DNA from: Balanoglossus misakiensis
Taxonomy: Eukaryota > Hemichordata
Length of the DNA stretch: 64,000 nt
Reading direction: 5' to 3'
Assembly (NCBI GenBank): GCA_040954595.2
Contig: CM082578.2
Span: 17,856,001 to 17,920,000 of the forward strand
Below the pieces are notes generated by a model. It was not told the origin of the DNA and searched no databases. It was given only the letters and a program-made list of their open reading frames with translations. Position numbers and translations under genes: made by a program. Positions within the stretch are counted from its first letter, which is position 1. Each line of letters begins with the position of its first letter. Below, in pieces: positions 13,041 to 26,100 of the stretch.

Positions 13041-16000
13041 ATTATATATCCATATATTGTAAATATCCAACATGCCCACTGGACCCTACTACAGCTCGCC
13101 GATATCGAGATGAATGCAAAATAGTGTGTTTTCTTTGAGCCGCAGCTCAGACCACCTGAGACATTTGCACGACTTCTCCCGTGCCATCGCAATCGTCACT
13201 GCCAGAAAATAAAGAGAGAAAGCGGGGAAAAACACAAACATTGTCAGCAATGATGTTTTTTTTTATATTTAAAGATAGCGAGTCGTTGACAAATTATAGA
13301 CAAAATACCAGAATCTGTTTTTCTTTTTCTGTTAAAGTTTGTTTTGTTTGTAATAATGTTTTGTCATCCTTGGTGCTCTTAAAGTTCTTAAAATATAAGA
13401 CTTTTTTTTAATGCTCTTGAAACATATCCATGACATGTGCTTCAGGCATGGTTTTACATAACGACAATGTGTATGTAAATTGTTGTGACTCATGCTGTAA
13501 TTATTGTTTCTCTGTGTAAATTTTCATCCCAGTTTGTCTTACTGTATTGTACATATTAGCATGGTGGAGAGCTGGATGTTGACATGTAAACAATTGACAC
13601 GCCCTTGTTTTCAATGGTGGACTCGGACTGCTTTTCAAACCCAGGCCAACTTTTATCCCAAACAGAACAACCAACAACAACATCTGTACCTGTAATCTCT
13701 TTCTTGCCTGACAAAAGTCAATCATGGAATCAAAAACACTTTCCTGGTGTTTATAATTGAAATATAAGTGGTTTAACAAATTCAGGGCATTTTTACACAA
13801 ATTGGAGAAACAGAATTTACAGTGAAAGCTGAACTGAACTTTCCAGACCTCGATCTCCAAACAGGACAAATCTGATAATTTGCAAAGGAATGCCATCTCT
13901 GTGAAACACATTCGATCGTGAGCCTTCACTCTTGGAAATTGGAAGAAAATTTGGACTCCATGTTGCTCTTTTATTGTTGTTGGACAAACCATGACAAAGC
14001 ATATGCAGTGCGCAATACATGCTGCAACAGAAGTCTTGCTTTCCTCCCCAAACTTTGACTCTATTGGCCCCACACTGCAGTTGTGCTGGGCATATAACCC
14101 CCCCCCTCCCCCTCTCTGATTATCAGATAGATGTAGTGATCCTATACTTCCAGCATCCATACAACTTTTATTTTGCAAAATGTGAGTTTTCCTTTTTTAC
14201 TAACTTTTTTGTATTTAAATTTTACCATAGGAAATAAATTATTAAATTAAATAGCTATTGGATTTTCTGGATTTTTCTGAACACCTCCCACCTCTGTTTT
14301 ATATTACAAGTATTAAACACCTGTGGAATGTTTTATTTTCACTGGGCCATTTCCTCCATCGAAAGAAACATATCCCTTGTAGAAAATTGTTTCCCTATTT
14401 TTTTACTGTACATTATATAAATTTTGCGACTACATTGAAGGCACTGTTTTGAAAATGTGTATCAGTGCCTACCTATAAACACCATTTTTTTATGGTTTTG
14501 CATACTAATTCCTTCAACACGCACAGACACAGAGACGGTTAATTCGTTGCCATTTTGGATAAAAATGAAACGTATGTGTTTGAGGTCAGTTTAATCTTCA
14601 GGTTTTTCAGTATAAAATTCAGAGTTTGGACCCTTCCTGATGCATAGATACAAATGCATGACTTAATCTCCACCAGGATTGATAACTGTGCTTATTAGTC
14701 TTGTCAGTTTGTTTTGTAATTAGCCACCAAAGTTTACCGGCTGATAACGCCCTGTGTTTTGGAAAAACAGTGGACATACAAAGGTGAAACGCAGCCCCAG
14801 AGCCTTAAAACTGTAACAATGTGCATTTTCCAAGCAGAAAAGTCAATAAAAAATGAAGTCTGAAATCTTGTGTCAAATGCTAAATTCTACTGCAAATTGG
14901 CCCATAGATAGTGTGTGTACCCCTTGTTTTGGTCTGATATCACATCTGGCCAAGTGGTCCGCAGATAAGGATGGTGATTGTCAAACAACCAAGCAAGCTC
15001 CGAAAACAACTGTTCAGGCCGGCCGGCCGTGGCCAACTCCGTACACAGGTCAAAAGTCTTATAAAGCCAGCAGTCAGCTCATTTGCAGATTACGGAGCCA
15101 GCTAGCACACACATGTATCTACGCTGAAACTTCCGAGACCATTTACACACAAGTGTTATTAGATGATATACTAGTACCTTCGCCCTGCTTTCGGTTCTAC
15201 AGTTATTTGTGTCAATTCATCTCGCCATCAGTGCGTTAGCTGCACGTATTGGGAGATACTAGTACTAACGAGGAATACACTTGATGACATGTTTGTGACA
15301 GACAAAAATGAAGTCAGAAACTTCCGCCGAGGTCATAAATGCGAGTTAAAGGCATGTATCGGCCTGGGAAGTTCTTCAATTCTGACAGATTATGAAGTAC
15401 TATAAATATACTACTACTACATGTTATTTTGTGGCATTCATATACATATACGATATTGATCACTACTGGTTATGTATGATGCATAGTTTTGTCAGTATGC
15501 TGGTTTATTTGACTTGGGATTAGAGCAGTAGTTGACATGGGATTCAGTCTTCTCCACCTTAGTAATCTACCATGGTCAGCCAGGCACCATAAATCATTTT
15601 CTGCTCACTAATGAGAAATATCCAGTCAGTCAGTCGGGCAGACAGGCCAAAACACGACCTGGTGTGGAACAGTGTATACCCAGTAATGAAGCAACCCATT
15701 TCGGATGTGGTATTTACGATCTTGCCACCAGCGCATTTGATGAAGTAAAAATCAACTTGTCATGATGCATGCAGTACCTGTGGACCAATTTTGGAAGAAC
15801 TACATCCAGAGCTAGAGAACTAAGATTGTTGGCTCTGAAAATCAAAGACAAATGTCACAGGTGTGACCTCACACATGCAGTCCAATCTATATGTCCATCT
15901 GCATGGTCCCTGCCTAAATATGATCAATGACAAAATGGTGCTAAAAACATTCATCATTATATTGATACAGGAATGGTGTGTTTACAGTCCAAGTCTTAAG

Positions 16001-17150
16001 AAGAGTGATTTGCAAAAAAAAGAAAAAAAAAGAACACCAGCTGTATCCTTGGAAATGGACCCATAAATTGAAAATCTGCAGGCTATGTTAATAACATGTT
16101 TTCCACAAAGTAGACCAAGAAACTAGATTAGTTGACAATGGAATTACATACAGCTAATGTGCCTTTCAGAGGCTATCATCACTTGTTATAACTTTGACAG
16201 AGGTAAAACTTATGGAAGAACTTCATGGTTTGAAGAGTTTAAAAAGCTCTGGAATCGCCAAGGACAATTTCTTGGGGCAATAAAAATTGCTGACAAAATA
16301 TCTTGAAGGATTCTTAGAGTACATACTCCACAAGAGAAACATTTTGTTATCAAGATACAGCACAACCAAATCCCACCATCTTGCTGGGAGTATCCTGTGC
16401 TATTCTTGTATCAGTCAGTTTAAAAAAGGAATTATTGCTGACAGATGTAAATCAAAATGGAGCACAGAAACAGTAATCTGAAACTTTGATATATTGCCAC
16501 AGTAAAACTTCTCAGAATTAGGGGGAGGGGGGGGGGGGGTTACTCTTCTCAAAGTGTGTCTGTTCTGGTGTGATCTTTACCAAGGCCAATATGCATTCTA
16601 AGCCATGAACATCTCACATCCTCTCCTAAAGGGCATGTTTACAGTAAACACAGCCATGCTATCCGCACAAGTCCTCTCACACGTAGGCTCTGTACACCGT
16701 TCCACATGTTTCACACCATTGCAGATTTCTATTCTCACTGGATGATGTGTTACTTGCAATAGGTCTACAGTACACACAGTCCATGCCCGAGTGCTTGGCA
16801 ATGTGTACACAGTATGTCTAGACACCTGATGGTTTCCACAAGTGTACAGAAACCCCAACCCTTCATCCATCAACACTTATTTTTTATGACATTGACCTAG
16901 ACTTGCTAAGGCTCATAAAATCCAGAAAATTGGGCTCGTAAATAATTCCAGCACAAAAGCTGATAAGGCATGGCTGACAGTGACATAAAAATAGTAAATA
17001 AACATGGCCAAGGTCCTCCTGGCTGTCATTCTGGTCAAGGGACACGAAGCGGCTGTTTCTGACCACCTCTGTCATGAAGTACAAAATACACAGACACACA
17101 CAGGTAACTTGTTGTACTAAAGTAAAGCTTGTATGTATTGTGTCTCCTTG
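13041..17150. other. WNT7 3'UTR and WNT7-ATXN10 tail-to-tail spacer
   Basis: The first part is presumably WNT7 3' untranslated sequence, with AATAAA words at 13208-13213 and near 14232. The last part is presumably ATXN10 3' UTR on the other strand. Open frames here (for example 13501-14178 on the minus strand and 14853-15239 on the plus strand) resemble no family I know. A G-run occurs at about 16521-16539. No further gene is seen. Confidence 0.55.
13208..13213 (+). terminator. Candidate poly(A) signal of WNT7
   Basis: An AATAAA hexamer about 170 nt after the WNT7 stop codon. Later candidates exist near 14232 and 14844, so the true 3' end may be distal. Confidence 0.35.
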
Positions 17151-20100
17151 TCACTTTCCCTTCCTTGTCGTCTTAATGTAGGGTCTTCCATCTCTCTCTT
17201 CCACAGTAAGGCCCATGTCTTTCAGCACCTGGCTGTCCACCACTCCACGTTGTTGCATGCCAGCAATGACAGCCTGGTTTTCAGCGTTGTTCTCACACAG
17301 GTTGTGAATGGCGAAGACAGCCCACTGATTGATAACTGGCTAATCCGTCAAGGAAACTCTAACAGACTTTATTAGGGCACAAGCCAAGCAGGCTTGTGCC
17401 CTATTGGTATTACTGGGGTTTTTCATCCTCTTCTTTTTCTTGTGTAGTTTTTTTGCCCAATAGGATCTTGAAAACGGCTGAACCTACAAATCTCAAACTT
17501 GGCACAGTGATGCAGGCCTATGAGAGCTGGTGCAGTACCCTCGTGAATGTTTAATAAGTCATGTGATCTGATGACCATATATGGGCAAAGTTTTCAAATG
17601 GGCCTAATTTGCATATGAATGGAGATATCGAAATTCTTTTAGCAACTTTTGTGGACCATGTGATCAGTGTCCTACATGCCAAATGTCAATCCCGTGGGCC
17701 AAGTCTATTTTGAGAAGAAGATTATTAAATATTATTTGTCATATTTGTGGACCCAGCCATAGGCCTATACTTTCTATAGTTAAGCTATGACGCTATGTCC
17801 ACGTCTGTGCAATTGTCCTGTACAGTGACAGTCTAGTGGCCCGTGAGCTGAATGGGACCAAAATAAAAGACAAAATTTTGGGCTCACCTGTAACACCTGC
17901 TTAACTCATTAATTATGTGCATACCTAATTCCGGGCTAACTATTAGGGCTAGAGGTTTTGTTCTTGTGGGACATGGACCAGTATGGGATCAAAAATTTTT
18001 GCCCAAATTTTGGGTGACCTCAGGTGACCTTTGACCTACTTTCCTATATCTCGGCATCCACAGCAGGTACAGACTTGGCGTTTGGAGGGTTGTGACTAAA
18101 ATTGAAAAGACAAAATTGGGGGTCACCTGTGACACCTGCTTATCTCATTAATTATGTGCATACCTAATTCCAGGCTAGCCAATAGGGCTAGAGGTTTGAT
18201 TTTTGTTGAACATGGACCAGTATGGGGTTAAAATTTCTTGCCCAATTTTGGGTGACCTCAGGTGACCTTTGACCTACTTTACCGTATCTCGGCAACCCAT
18301 GCAGATACAGCCTTGGCATTTGGAGGCATGGAACTCCTAATGGAGCCTTATACTTTACGTCATTAATTATGTGCATATCTAATTCTAGGCGAACCAATAG
18401 GGCTAGAGGTCTGGTTTTTGTTGGACCTGGACTAGTATGGGGTCAAAACTTTTTGCCCAAATTTTGGGTGACCACATATGACCTTTGACCTTCGGCTTAA
18501 GCTTGTGCCCGTCATCGCTGCTTGCAGCTATATTTTTTCTTTTATACTCAGTGATGTCTGCGACAAATTTTGGGCAGAGCAACAAAACACCTGTGAAATA
18601 CATGTATATCCATTCACCATGATCTGACACTAACCAGGCTTAAAATTTCACACTCACCCGTTTATGGTGGACTTTTTTTACAACTTTAATGTTGGCTGTG
18701 CAATTAATCGGGCCTCCTTTCAAGTTTAATGCAAGTGCACTTCTGACAAAAGTCTAACAGTTGAACACCATCACTACGCAGCAACTATCGCTGGATGCGA
18801 TCAAAAGAGGGCCATTAGAAACAGACTTTTGTGATGTTATTGTGTTTATGAGTGTGAGTTTGGAACAAAAAAACGGTCGAAAGGAGAAAGGGAGTGGACA
18901 AAGCAGTATAGTCAGTGAAGAGTATGAAGATGTTTACATGCAGAGGAAGAGTATGCAGCAGGTATGTGTCAGTGTCACTGGTTTTTACGAGCAGCTGGCA
19001 AACAGTGGAGTCTAACACACACTTACAAGTTACAGGCAAACTGTTCTACACTGCCTTCAGTCACTAAAACCACCACCACATCTAACAAGTTGCACCCGGT
19101 TGTTTTGCGATCAAAGAGGATACAAGGGTTATGCTCATCCACACTGCAATGCTCCAACAGTAGACCAATGCCTTCCAACTGCCGCACCTGAAATTCAGGA
19201 GACCATGTACACTTCTTTAATAAGGGAGAAGGAAAACAATGAGATAAGGGTGTAGCAGAGGGAAAAGAACACAGCCTGGAGTGCCGGCATGATCACTGCA
19301 GGCAATTTCACCAAACGATGTTTTCATTTTGTCAGGTGGCAGAAAGGAGGACTGTAGAGACTTTGATCCCAAGTGCTCTCTCTTTTTTTTAAAATGATAG
19401 CCAGCAGCCAGTGACTGTGGGAAAAGTTCCATCCAAAAATGTTGCTTGGAAGAGCAGTGGAGGAGTCACTCTTCCAATGTGGGGGTTTTGTTGACTTTGT
19501 ATTTTGATAAGGGATTTAGCAGGTGTGAGATGGCCCATTCTGTTTGGTGTCAGCCAGGACAAAAACATCCTACCCAAAGTCATGTCAGTGGCTGTCTAAA
19601 GGAAGGCATTGAAAAACTGACACAGATTATCTTATCTCTCAGCAATGAATACAAGTAAATGGTGTCACTCTAGTTACACTAAACACACTCATCTTTTTAA
19701 ATAAAGGTGGATAGCCAGACTGACAGACAGACAGACAAGACAGGTAGATACAAACAAACTGACTGACTGACAGGCATGTCTGGACAAGCAAGAATTTAAC
19801 TGTTCATGAGCTGTGGGTGCAAAGTTTCAAATCATTATTTCCGGACGAAAAATCAAGGATATTTATCACCTAAGTAAATCATTGAAGGGGTGCCAGACAT
19901 CTCTATCGTCATTCAACTTCAATTTAGGAATTAATAAATCACCTGTATACTCAGTATGCTGACAAAATGTATGCCTCTGCTGGCTACCCCGAGTGGGAGG
20001 GCAGAAACTGTCAAATTTTTGTAACACCTTGTTTATCAAATGTGGACACTAAATATAGATTCCCAACTTACAATCACGACAGGGAAAGATCTGAGCTTGA

Positions 20101-23100
20101 ACCAGAGAACAAGAGAGACAGCCCTGGCTCTCGTGAATTTACTCTAAGATGGGACCACACACAATTCAAAGTACCAGTATAGGTCTCTTGAATATGAAGA
20201 GGGATTATCATTTCCAGCCCAGCCTCTCAAACAGAGTTTAGGTCCCAACAAAGGTAAAAAGGCAGAGCTTATTCTGGTCGTGACAAATTGACAACCTTTG
20301 ATGTGGCGTAGGATGAAATAAAAACCAAAGACAGAGTTGTGTTCTTGTCAAACAATCATTTGTCCAGGCTACGTATACAATCATGACTGTCAGGTTCTGT
20401 TTGTGTGGCCACCTACACACTGTCTTCAGGTTCAGTGAATCCATACAGTCAAGTCTAATACACACATACCAACATACATACATAAATGTTGAACGTCTTG
20501 TCACTTGGAACTTTTATATTTTTTGGCAACTTTACAAGTTGATCCAGTCGACGTTTCTGTTTTGTCTCCACTGTCGGCTGGAATTTGAAAGAGCTCATCC
20601 AGCTGTAAGATTTGTAATGGGATTATTTTAGCGTGATGACTTTTTCTAAAGTTTTGATTAAATGGGAATGCAGGGGCAATCCTCTCAACAGAGGGAGGAT
20701 TACACACTGGCCGTTTAGCTTGTTATTTCCATTGTCTGTGACCACGGTGTAAAAATTAACTCAACCGACCATCTCAATTCTTATACACAAATCAAAACAC
20801 ACACGTCCTTGATGCAAAGTGGACAAGTATGCGAGGAAACACACTGGAAAACTAGTCAGGCACCAAATGACAACCTTTTTTTGTTGAGAAAAAAATCTTG
20901 CATGAGGTAGACAGCATGGGAGTTCAAATGACATAATTCCACAAGCACAATGAAGATTGATAAGAGGGCTTTTACCAGGAGAGGGTATTGTGTGCTGACA
21001 AGTCTCAAAACTTCTAAGCACGGTGTAAGAAAGAAGATGAAAGGAGAACAGAAGTTTTCTTTAGGCGATCTTCACATCCCTTGTCTCACTAGGGTGGCCA
21101 GTCATGTATTGCATGCCGACTTAACCTCACAAAGTACAACACAGGTCTCTCTGTCACTTCATCGGCTCATGCCTTCAAAACTCCCACCTCTATTCAGAGT
21201 CAAACTGTGATGGAATCGCTACAAATTAAACTTCAAGGACTTGTTGAAAGGGAAATTGAGAAGAAGAAAAAAAGGGCAAAACTTATGTGTAGCTGCGGCA
21301 TGAAGCCAGAGTCGACTACACTTTAAAGAGAACATGTGAATGTGGGAAGAAAGAATCACAGACAGGATAATCTTCCCATGTGTCACTCAAATGTTGACAA
21401 ATAACTGTTGACAGTCACTTTCAAAGTAAATCAAAGAGTTTTAAAAATGTTTAAAAGATTTCTTATCACAACAAATGGTTTCACAGTTCTGGCCTGAGTA
21501 ATGAAGTGGGCAAAATCTGTTCAGTTCATTTCTCTTTTAAGCCTTGCGTGTTTTCCCCACTCTTGTTTAATTTCAGCAACTGTAACTTTTTTCCCCCACT
21601 AGCTTCATGGTCACTGAACATTGGGTTCACTTCACCAGCTGAAAATCGGCTGTGAATAGAGGCAAAGTTGCAATCTCTCATCAAGGACCTTGTGCCCATT
21701 TTCTCTGCTTACATGTAATTATCATGCCAATTGTGTTCATGTTTTCCTGGCTGCTTTCAAAGAGACTATTACAGCAATACCGCCTTACAATTTGTTTGCT
21801 CTTGGCATTACGTTGGCTTTAATCCTCTCTTAATACCAATTCTATGACTCTCCCACCACACAATGAATTTTAAGTATACTTTAGTTGTATGGAACAAATA
21901 ATGTGGGATGGCAGGGAGGTGGGAACAGCACTCCACTATATACTCTTTAATTATATAAACTAGCCTGAAAATAAGGTATTCTATTTCAATTCGGCCAGAC
22001 TGCGTTTCCTTTCATTTCTTATTGATAGCCGGTGAATAGATCTCAGAATTAACAAGTTTGGATGGCAATTCACTTAGACTGCCGGTGCACTCATTCTAGG
22101 GGTATTCTATTTCCCTGGGCTACGGATGTCATTGAAAAACGCATTTTACTTTGCCCCTTCTCGGCATGAAGTGGAAAAGAAGTTTTTCTGTGGGGATAAA
22201 TTGTTTCTCTCCTTTTGTATCTTTGAGTGACTGTGCTGGAATGTGTGTGTCTGTAAAGAAAATGACTCTTCCGTGTGTTTACTCAGGTTACTTCAGCCAC
22301 ACACAAAAGACGACAATATTTCGCCTCAAGGGGGCGCTATACAACATATTTGGTGAAATCTGCTAAGTTTTAGGCCTGCAGGTTACATTTTGTCTCGAGT
22401 TATGTCAACAGCACATCATACAAAGTTAACTTTGGTGTTTTCAAGACTTAAATTTCAAGTCTGAGAGGCTTCCAATGTCGCTAAATGCACCCTAAGCCCA
22501 TCCTAAGGATATTAAACACACCCAGGTCTAAACAGAAACCGCACCCAAGGATTTGGACAGTGTGTCTGCCAGGAACACGCAACAATGTGCAAAAGATTCA
22601 ATTGTGTTTGTGCTCTGAGGTCATTCTGACTTTCTTTGCGACAAACTGCTTTAAACCTTGTAGCTGTTTTCATCCATTACTCATCCAAGAAAACATTTAC
22701 TATTTATTTTTTTAGATAACCATGAACTGTGACATGGCCTGATGGTACGGTACAAGTTGTTTCATGTCGAAATTTGTTCTTGCACTTTTCTACACAAATT
22801 GACTGACACTTTTGAATGATACTGGAGTACCAAGTGTTCGAGTAAAGACAGACAATGTTCACTGTACTGGATTCTTTCTGACTGCAAGAAGGAGGATTCA
22901 ATGTCAACCATGGAGGGGACACTGTTGTACTTGTTAACATTATAGGTTAGGCACATCAAAGATGTTTTTTTTTTTTTAGGTGACTGCAACTGATCCTTTG
23001 TTATTAGATCATCTTTGTTCTGGCAATAAATAAATCCCGCACACAGAACAACAAAAAGGATGCACACAGGTCTTGATACAGTCTCTTTCACAATTGTACT

Positions 23101-26100
23101 TTGAGCTGCCCTAACCATTTTTTTTCAATGGTCTACTCGGGCGCATAAAAGGATAACAGTTCCATTGCTATTTTTGTAGGTGTGTACACTAAGAATAAAA
23201 AGTGCTCAAGAATCATTTAAAAGGTTATAAATTCTGAGCTGCGTATTACATTATCAACCCTTCCCTCGGGTCTCAAATGTATATTTTTCGCTCTGATAAA
23301 TGACACATCATGTGTCTGTCATTAAACCATAGTATGACATGTCACTTCAGGTGTTGAGGGTACGGTAGTGTGACAAAAGCAGGGCACAGAGGACAAAACG
23401 ACACGGCAAAAGAGTAGACAACAACAACAACCACTTTTCAATTACACAGGACACCAATGTCAGTTGTTGCCCAGAACATGTATGGAGCGCGGCCATTCAA
23501 GGGTACAATTGAATGCAAGTTGACAGGGATTAACACGTATTTGTCGCTAGGATTTGGTACAACCCGTTATTTTCAGTGCACTGGTTGACTAATGTATAGG
23601 GTTAGGGTCAGACTTGCTGCCGCAATTATTGGTCTGCTACATTTTTTTATGTAGATGAACAGACAGGGAAGCTTTAACCTCTGAAATCATGGCTTTGTAA
23701 CCATCATATGGATATGTTTTCTTAAAAAATATAAACTAGATTTACCGGTAGATAGTGGATAAGAAAGAAAAATAGGCCACAATCTTTGATATCAAGAATG
23801 ACATAATCAAATTAGGAAAACTTACCAAATCTTGATTTCTTTTATGATGATTGCACATGTTGCCGATAAGTCTGATCAGATCTCTCTTGAAGCCATGAAC
23901 TGGACTTTCAGCAACATCATTCCTTGATGCTTCATCACTTAGCGACTGGCGGACTGTAAAAACATTGTCTCCACTCTTGCCAACAGCGTGGGCTTTCTGA
24001 AGAAGATCTGAAGAAAGATACCCAGGGTAAATAATAGTTCCAAGTTGAAAATCTTTCTTAGTTTTCAGCATTCTGAACAATTATTGATATGTTGACAATC
24101 ATCAAACTGACAAGTAAAGTTTTTCAAAGGCTACATCATAAAACAAGAGAGTAAAATGATATAACTGTGTGAGGGCGCTCTTGCAACAGCAGTCGGTGTT
24201 TGGAATGGTACACTACTATATAAATACAATGTATACGGTGATCTTACCAAGAGTAATTTCCAAGAGTGAAGTTCTAGCCTGTAAGATGTCATACCTCCCT
24301 GGAGTGGATGTGGCAACACACAAAACTTGTAGGAGATGAAGGACAGTCACTGACTCCTGAAGAAGAAGGAGAAATTCACTGAATAATATGAAAACATTTA
24401 TGCCAAGACTCAAAGCAATTGTGTGTCCATTATTCAATGCAATCTGGGCCAGAGAGTCAAGTGAATTGTTCCAGTTTGATTGACAGCTGGGGTCAGCCAA
24501 ATTATTACAAAAACTGTGATACCATGGCACCATGTTGACGCTAGCAAATTATGATGTTGACATACTTGAGTAGAATGGACTATGAAAACGCATATCTCAG
24601 ATGTTCATGTCACTAGTCATGCTCCACCAACATAAGTAGTGAAATTCAACATTGAAGATGTGACCGTCAAAATAACCATCACTGGAGATTTTGCAAATGC
24701 TTTTACAGACTAATATTGGGAGACAACAATCTGGGATGCGAAGATGACCTTTCTGATAACAGAAAGGCAAAAAAGAGACCCACAGATTGGTGGATATCAG
24801 TAACATTTCTTTGCTGTGAATTCATTTCCCCCAGGAGGCAGAGTAGAGAATGGTTAGTCGGAGCAAGACTTAGCTGACCTGTGCTGCTGGCCAGATTAAA
24901 ATTTGAAATCACTTCTGTCTCTGCTTATTCAGTCGAACCCTTTTGATCGCTTCAAACAAGAATTAGCTGAAATACCTACTTCAATGCCAGTTTTATGCAT
25001 GTCCCCATCGAGTGCCGAGAGCAGCAACTTTTGTGCTTGTTGTTCAAAGATTTCAGCAAGGAATGCAATATTAAATGCCGGGATGAGTTGAGTGCTTCCA
25101 CTGCTTTGGCTTCCGGGAGGCAATCCTTCCCAGTGTCCCGAGGGGCTGTCTAACTTGGCAGACATGATGTCCAGAAGAATGCACTGACATTTCGAGGACA
25201 GTGTCTCGAACTGGGTGAGTATGAACTCTTGCCTTAGTAGCAATTCTTCCATGATGTATAACCTAAAACGACAGTGTACCACATATTACCATTAGGGCTT
25301 AGACTTGACTATATGGGCCACATTACAGTAACGCAAGGATCTTGTAGAGCGCCCTCTATTGGTTCATAAGAACTGGTGAAGAAGTCACACATTCAGTCAA
25401 AATACAAAATGTTTAACCAGCAATGTTCCCCTTCTATCCACTGTTTTACATACATTTTACTATTGAGTGTTGTTGAGGCCCAAATGTCAAAGGTAAAGCT
25501 AAACATACTGAAACTTGTTCAGCTGTAAATGACATATCTGACACATGAACTGTAAAACTCGCTGAGCTGTTATGCGCTTGTTTTAAACTGGGATCAATTT
25601 CTGTGTGATTTTGTGTGTCAAGAACTCACCCCCATTCTTGTTCACTTTCCTTTTGACACATCTTTAATATACATTCTACCAGTGGCTGTCCTGCTGGATG
25701 TTTGATCAACTGTTGGATGTGGCAGTCATCAAGACTGTTGTAAATAACCATACAAGTGTACGTGGATGCCTTAAAATCCTCTAACCTGAGAACAGAGCTG
25801 AAAGAAAATAAGATGGATTTCAACGTTATAATCTGATGACCAAAGACATTTTAACTCATAACCATAATTGAAATGTTAGCAGATTCTGAAAATTCAGTTG
25901 TTCTTGGTAGACAGTTAGTATACAGAGCAGAATTTGGCTCCTAAAACCCTTGAATCAGCATGAGTCAACTAGAGGTGACACTCACAGAAACACTTCTGGA
26001 AAGCACTGTTGCCAGACTGAGGACTGTGAAGACTGGTTGCTGGAAACAAAATTACCAAGAAACTGAACTCCACATCTGATAGCTACAGTGTCATCTTCAC

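Noticed and set aside
13501-14178. 225-residue open frame on the minus strand in the WNT7 3' region
   Set aside because: It is the longest single frame in the spacer but has no recognised motif and contains low-complexity segments; most likely chance in WNT7 3' UTR.
18188-18630. Two adjacent minus-strand frames with similar C-termini (PILVHVQQKSNL and PILVQVQQKPDL)
   Set aside because: The similarity comes from tandem DNA subrepeats of the intronic element, not from a conserved protein.
19967-20182. Plus-strand open frame of 71 residues in ATXN10 intron 7
   Set aside because: No domain, no splice partners and no similarity to any family I know.
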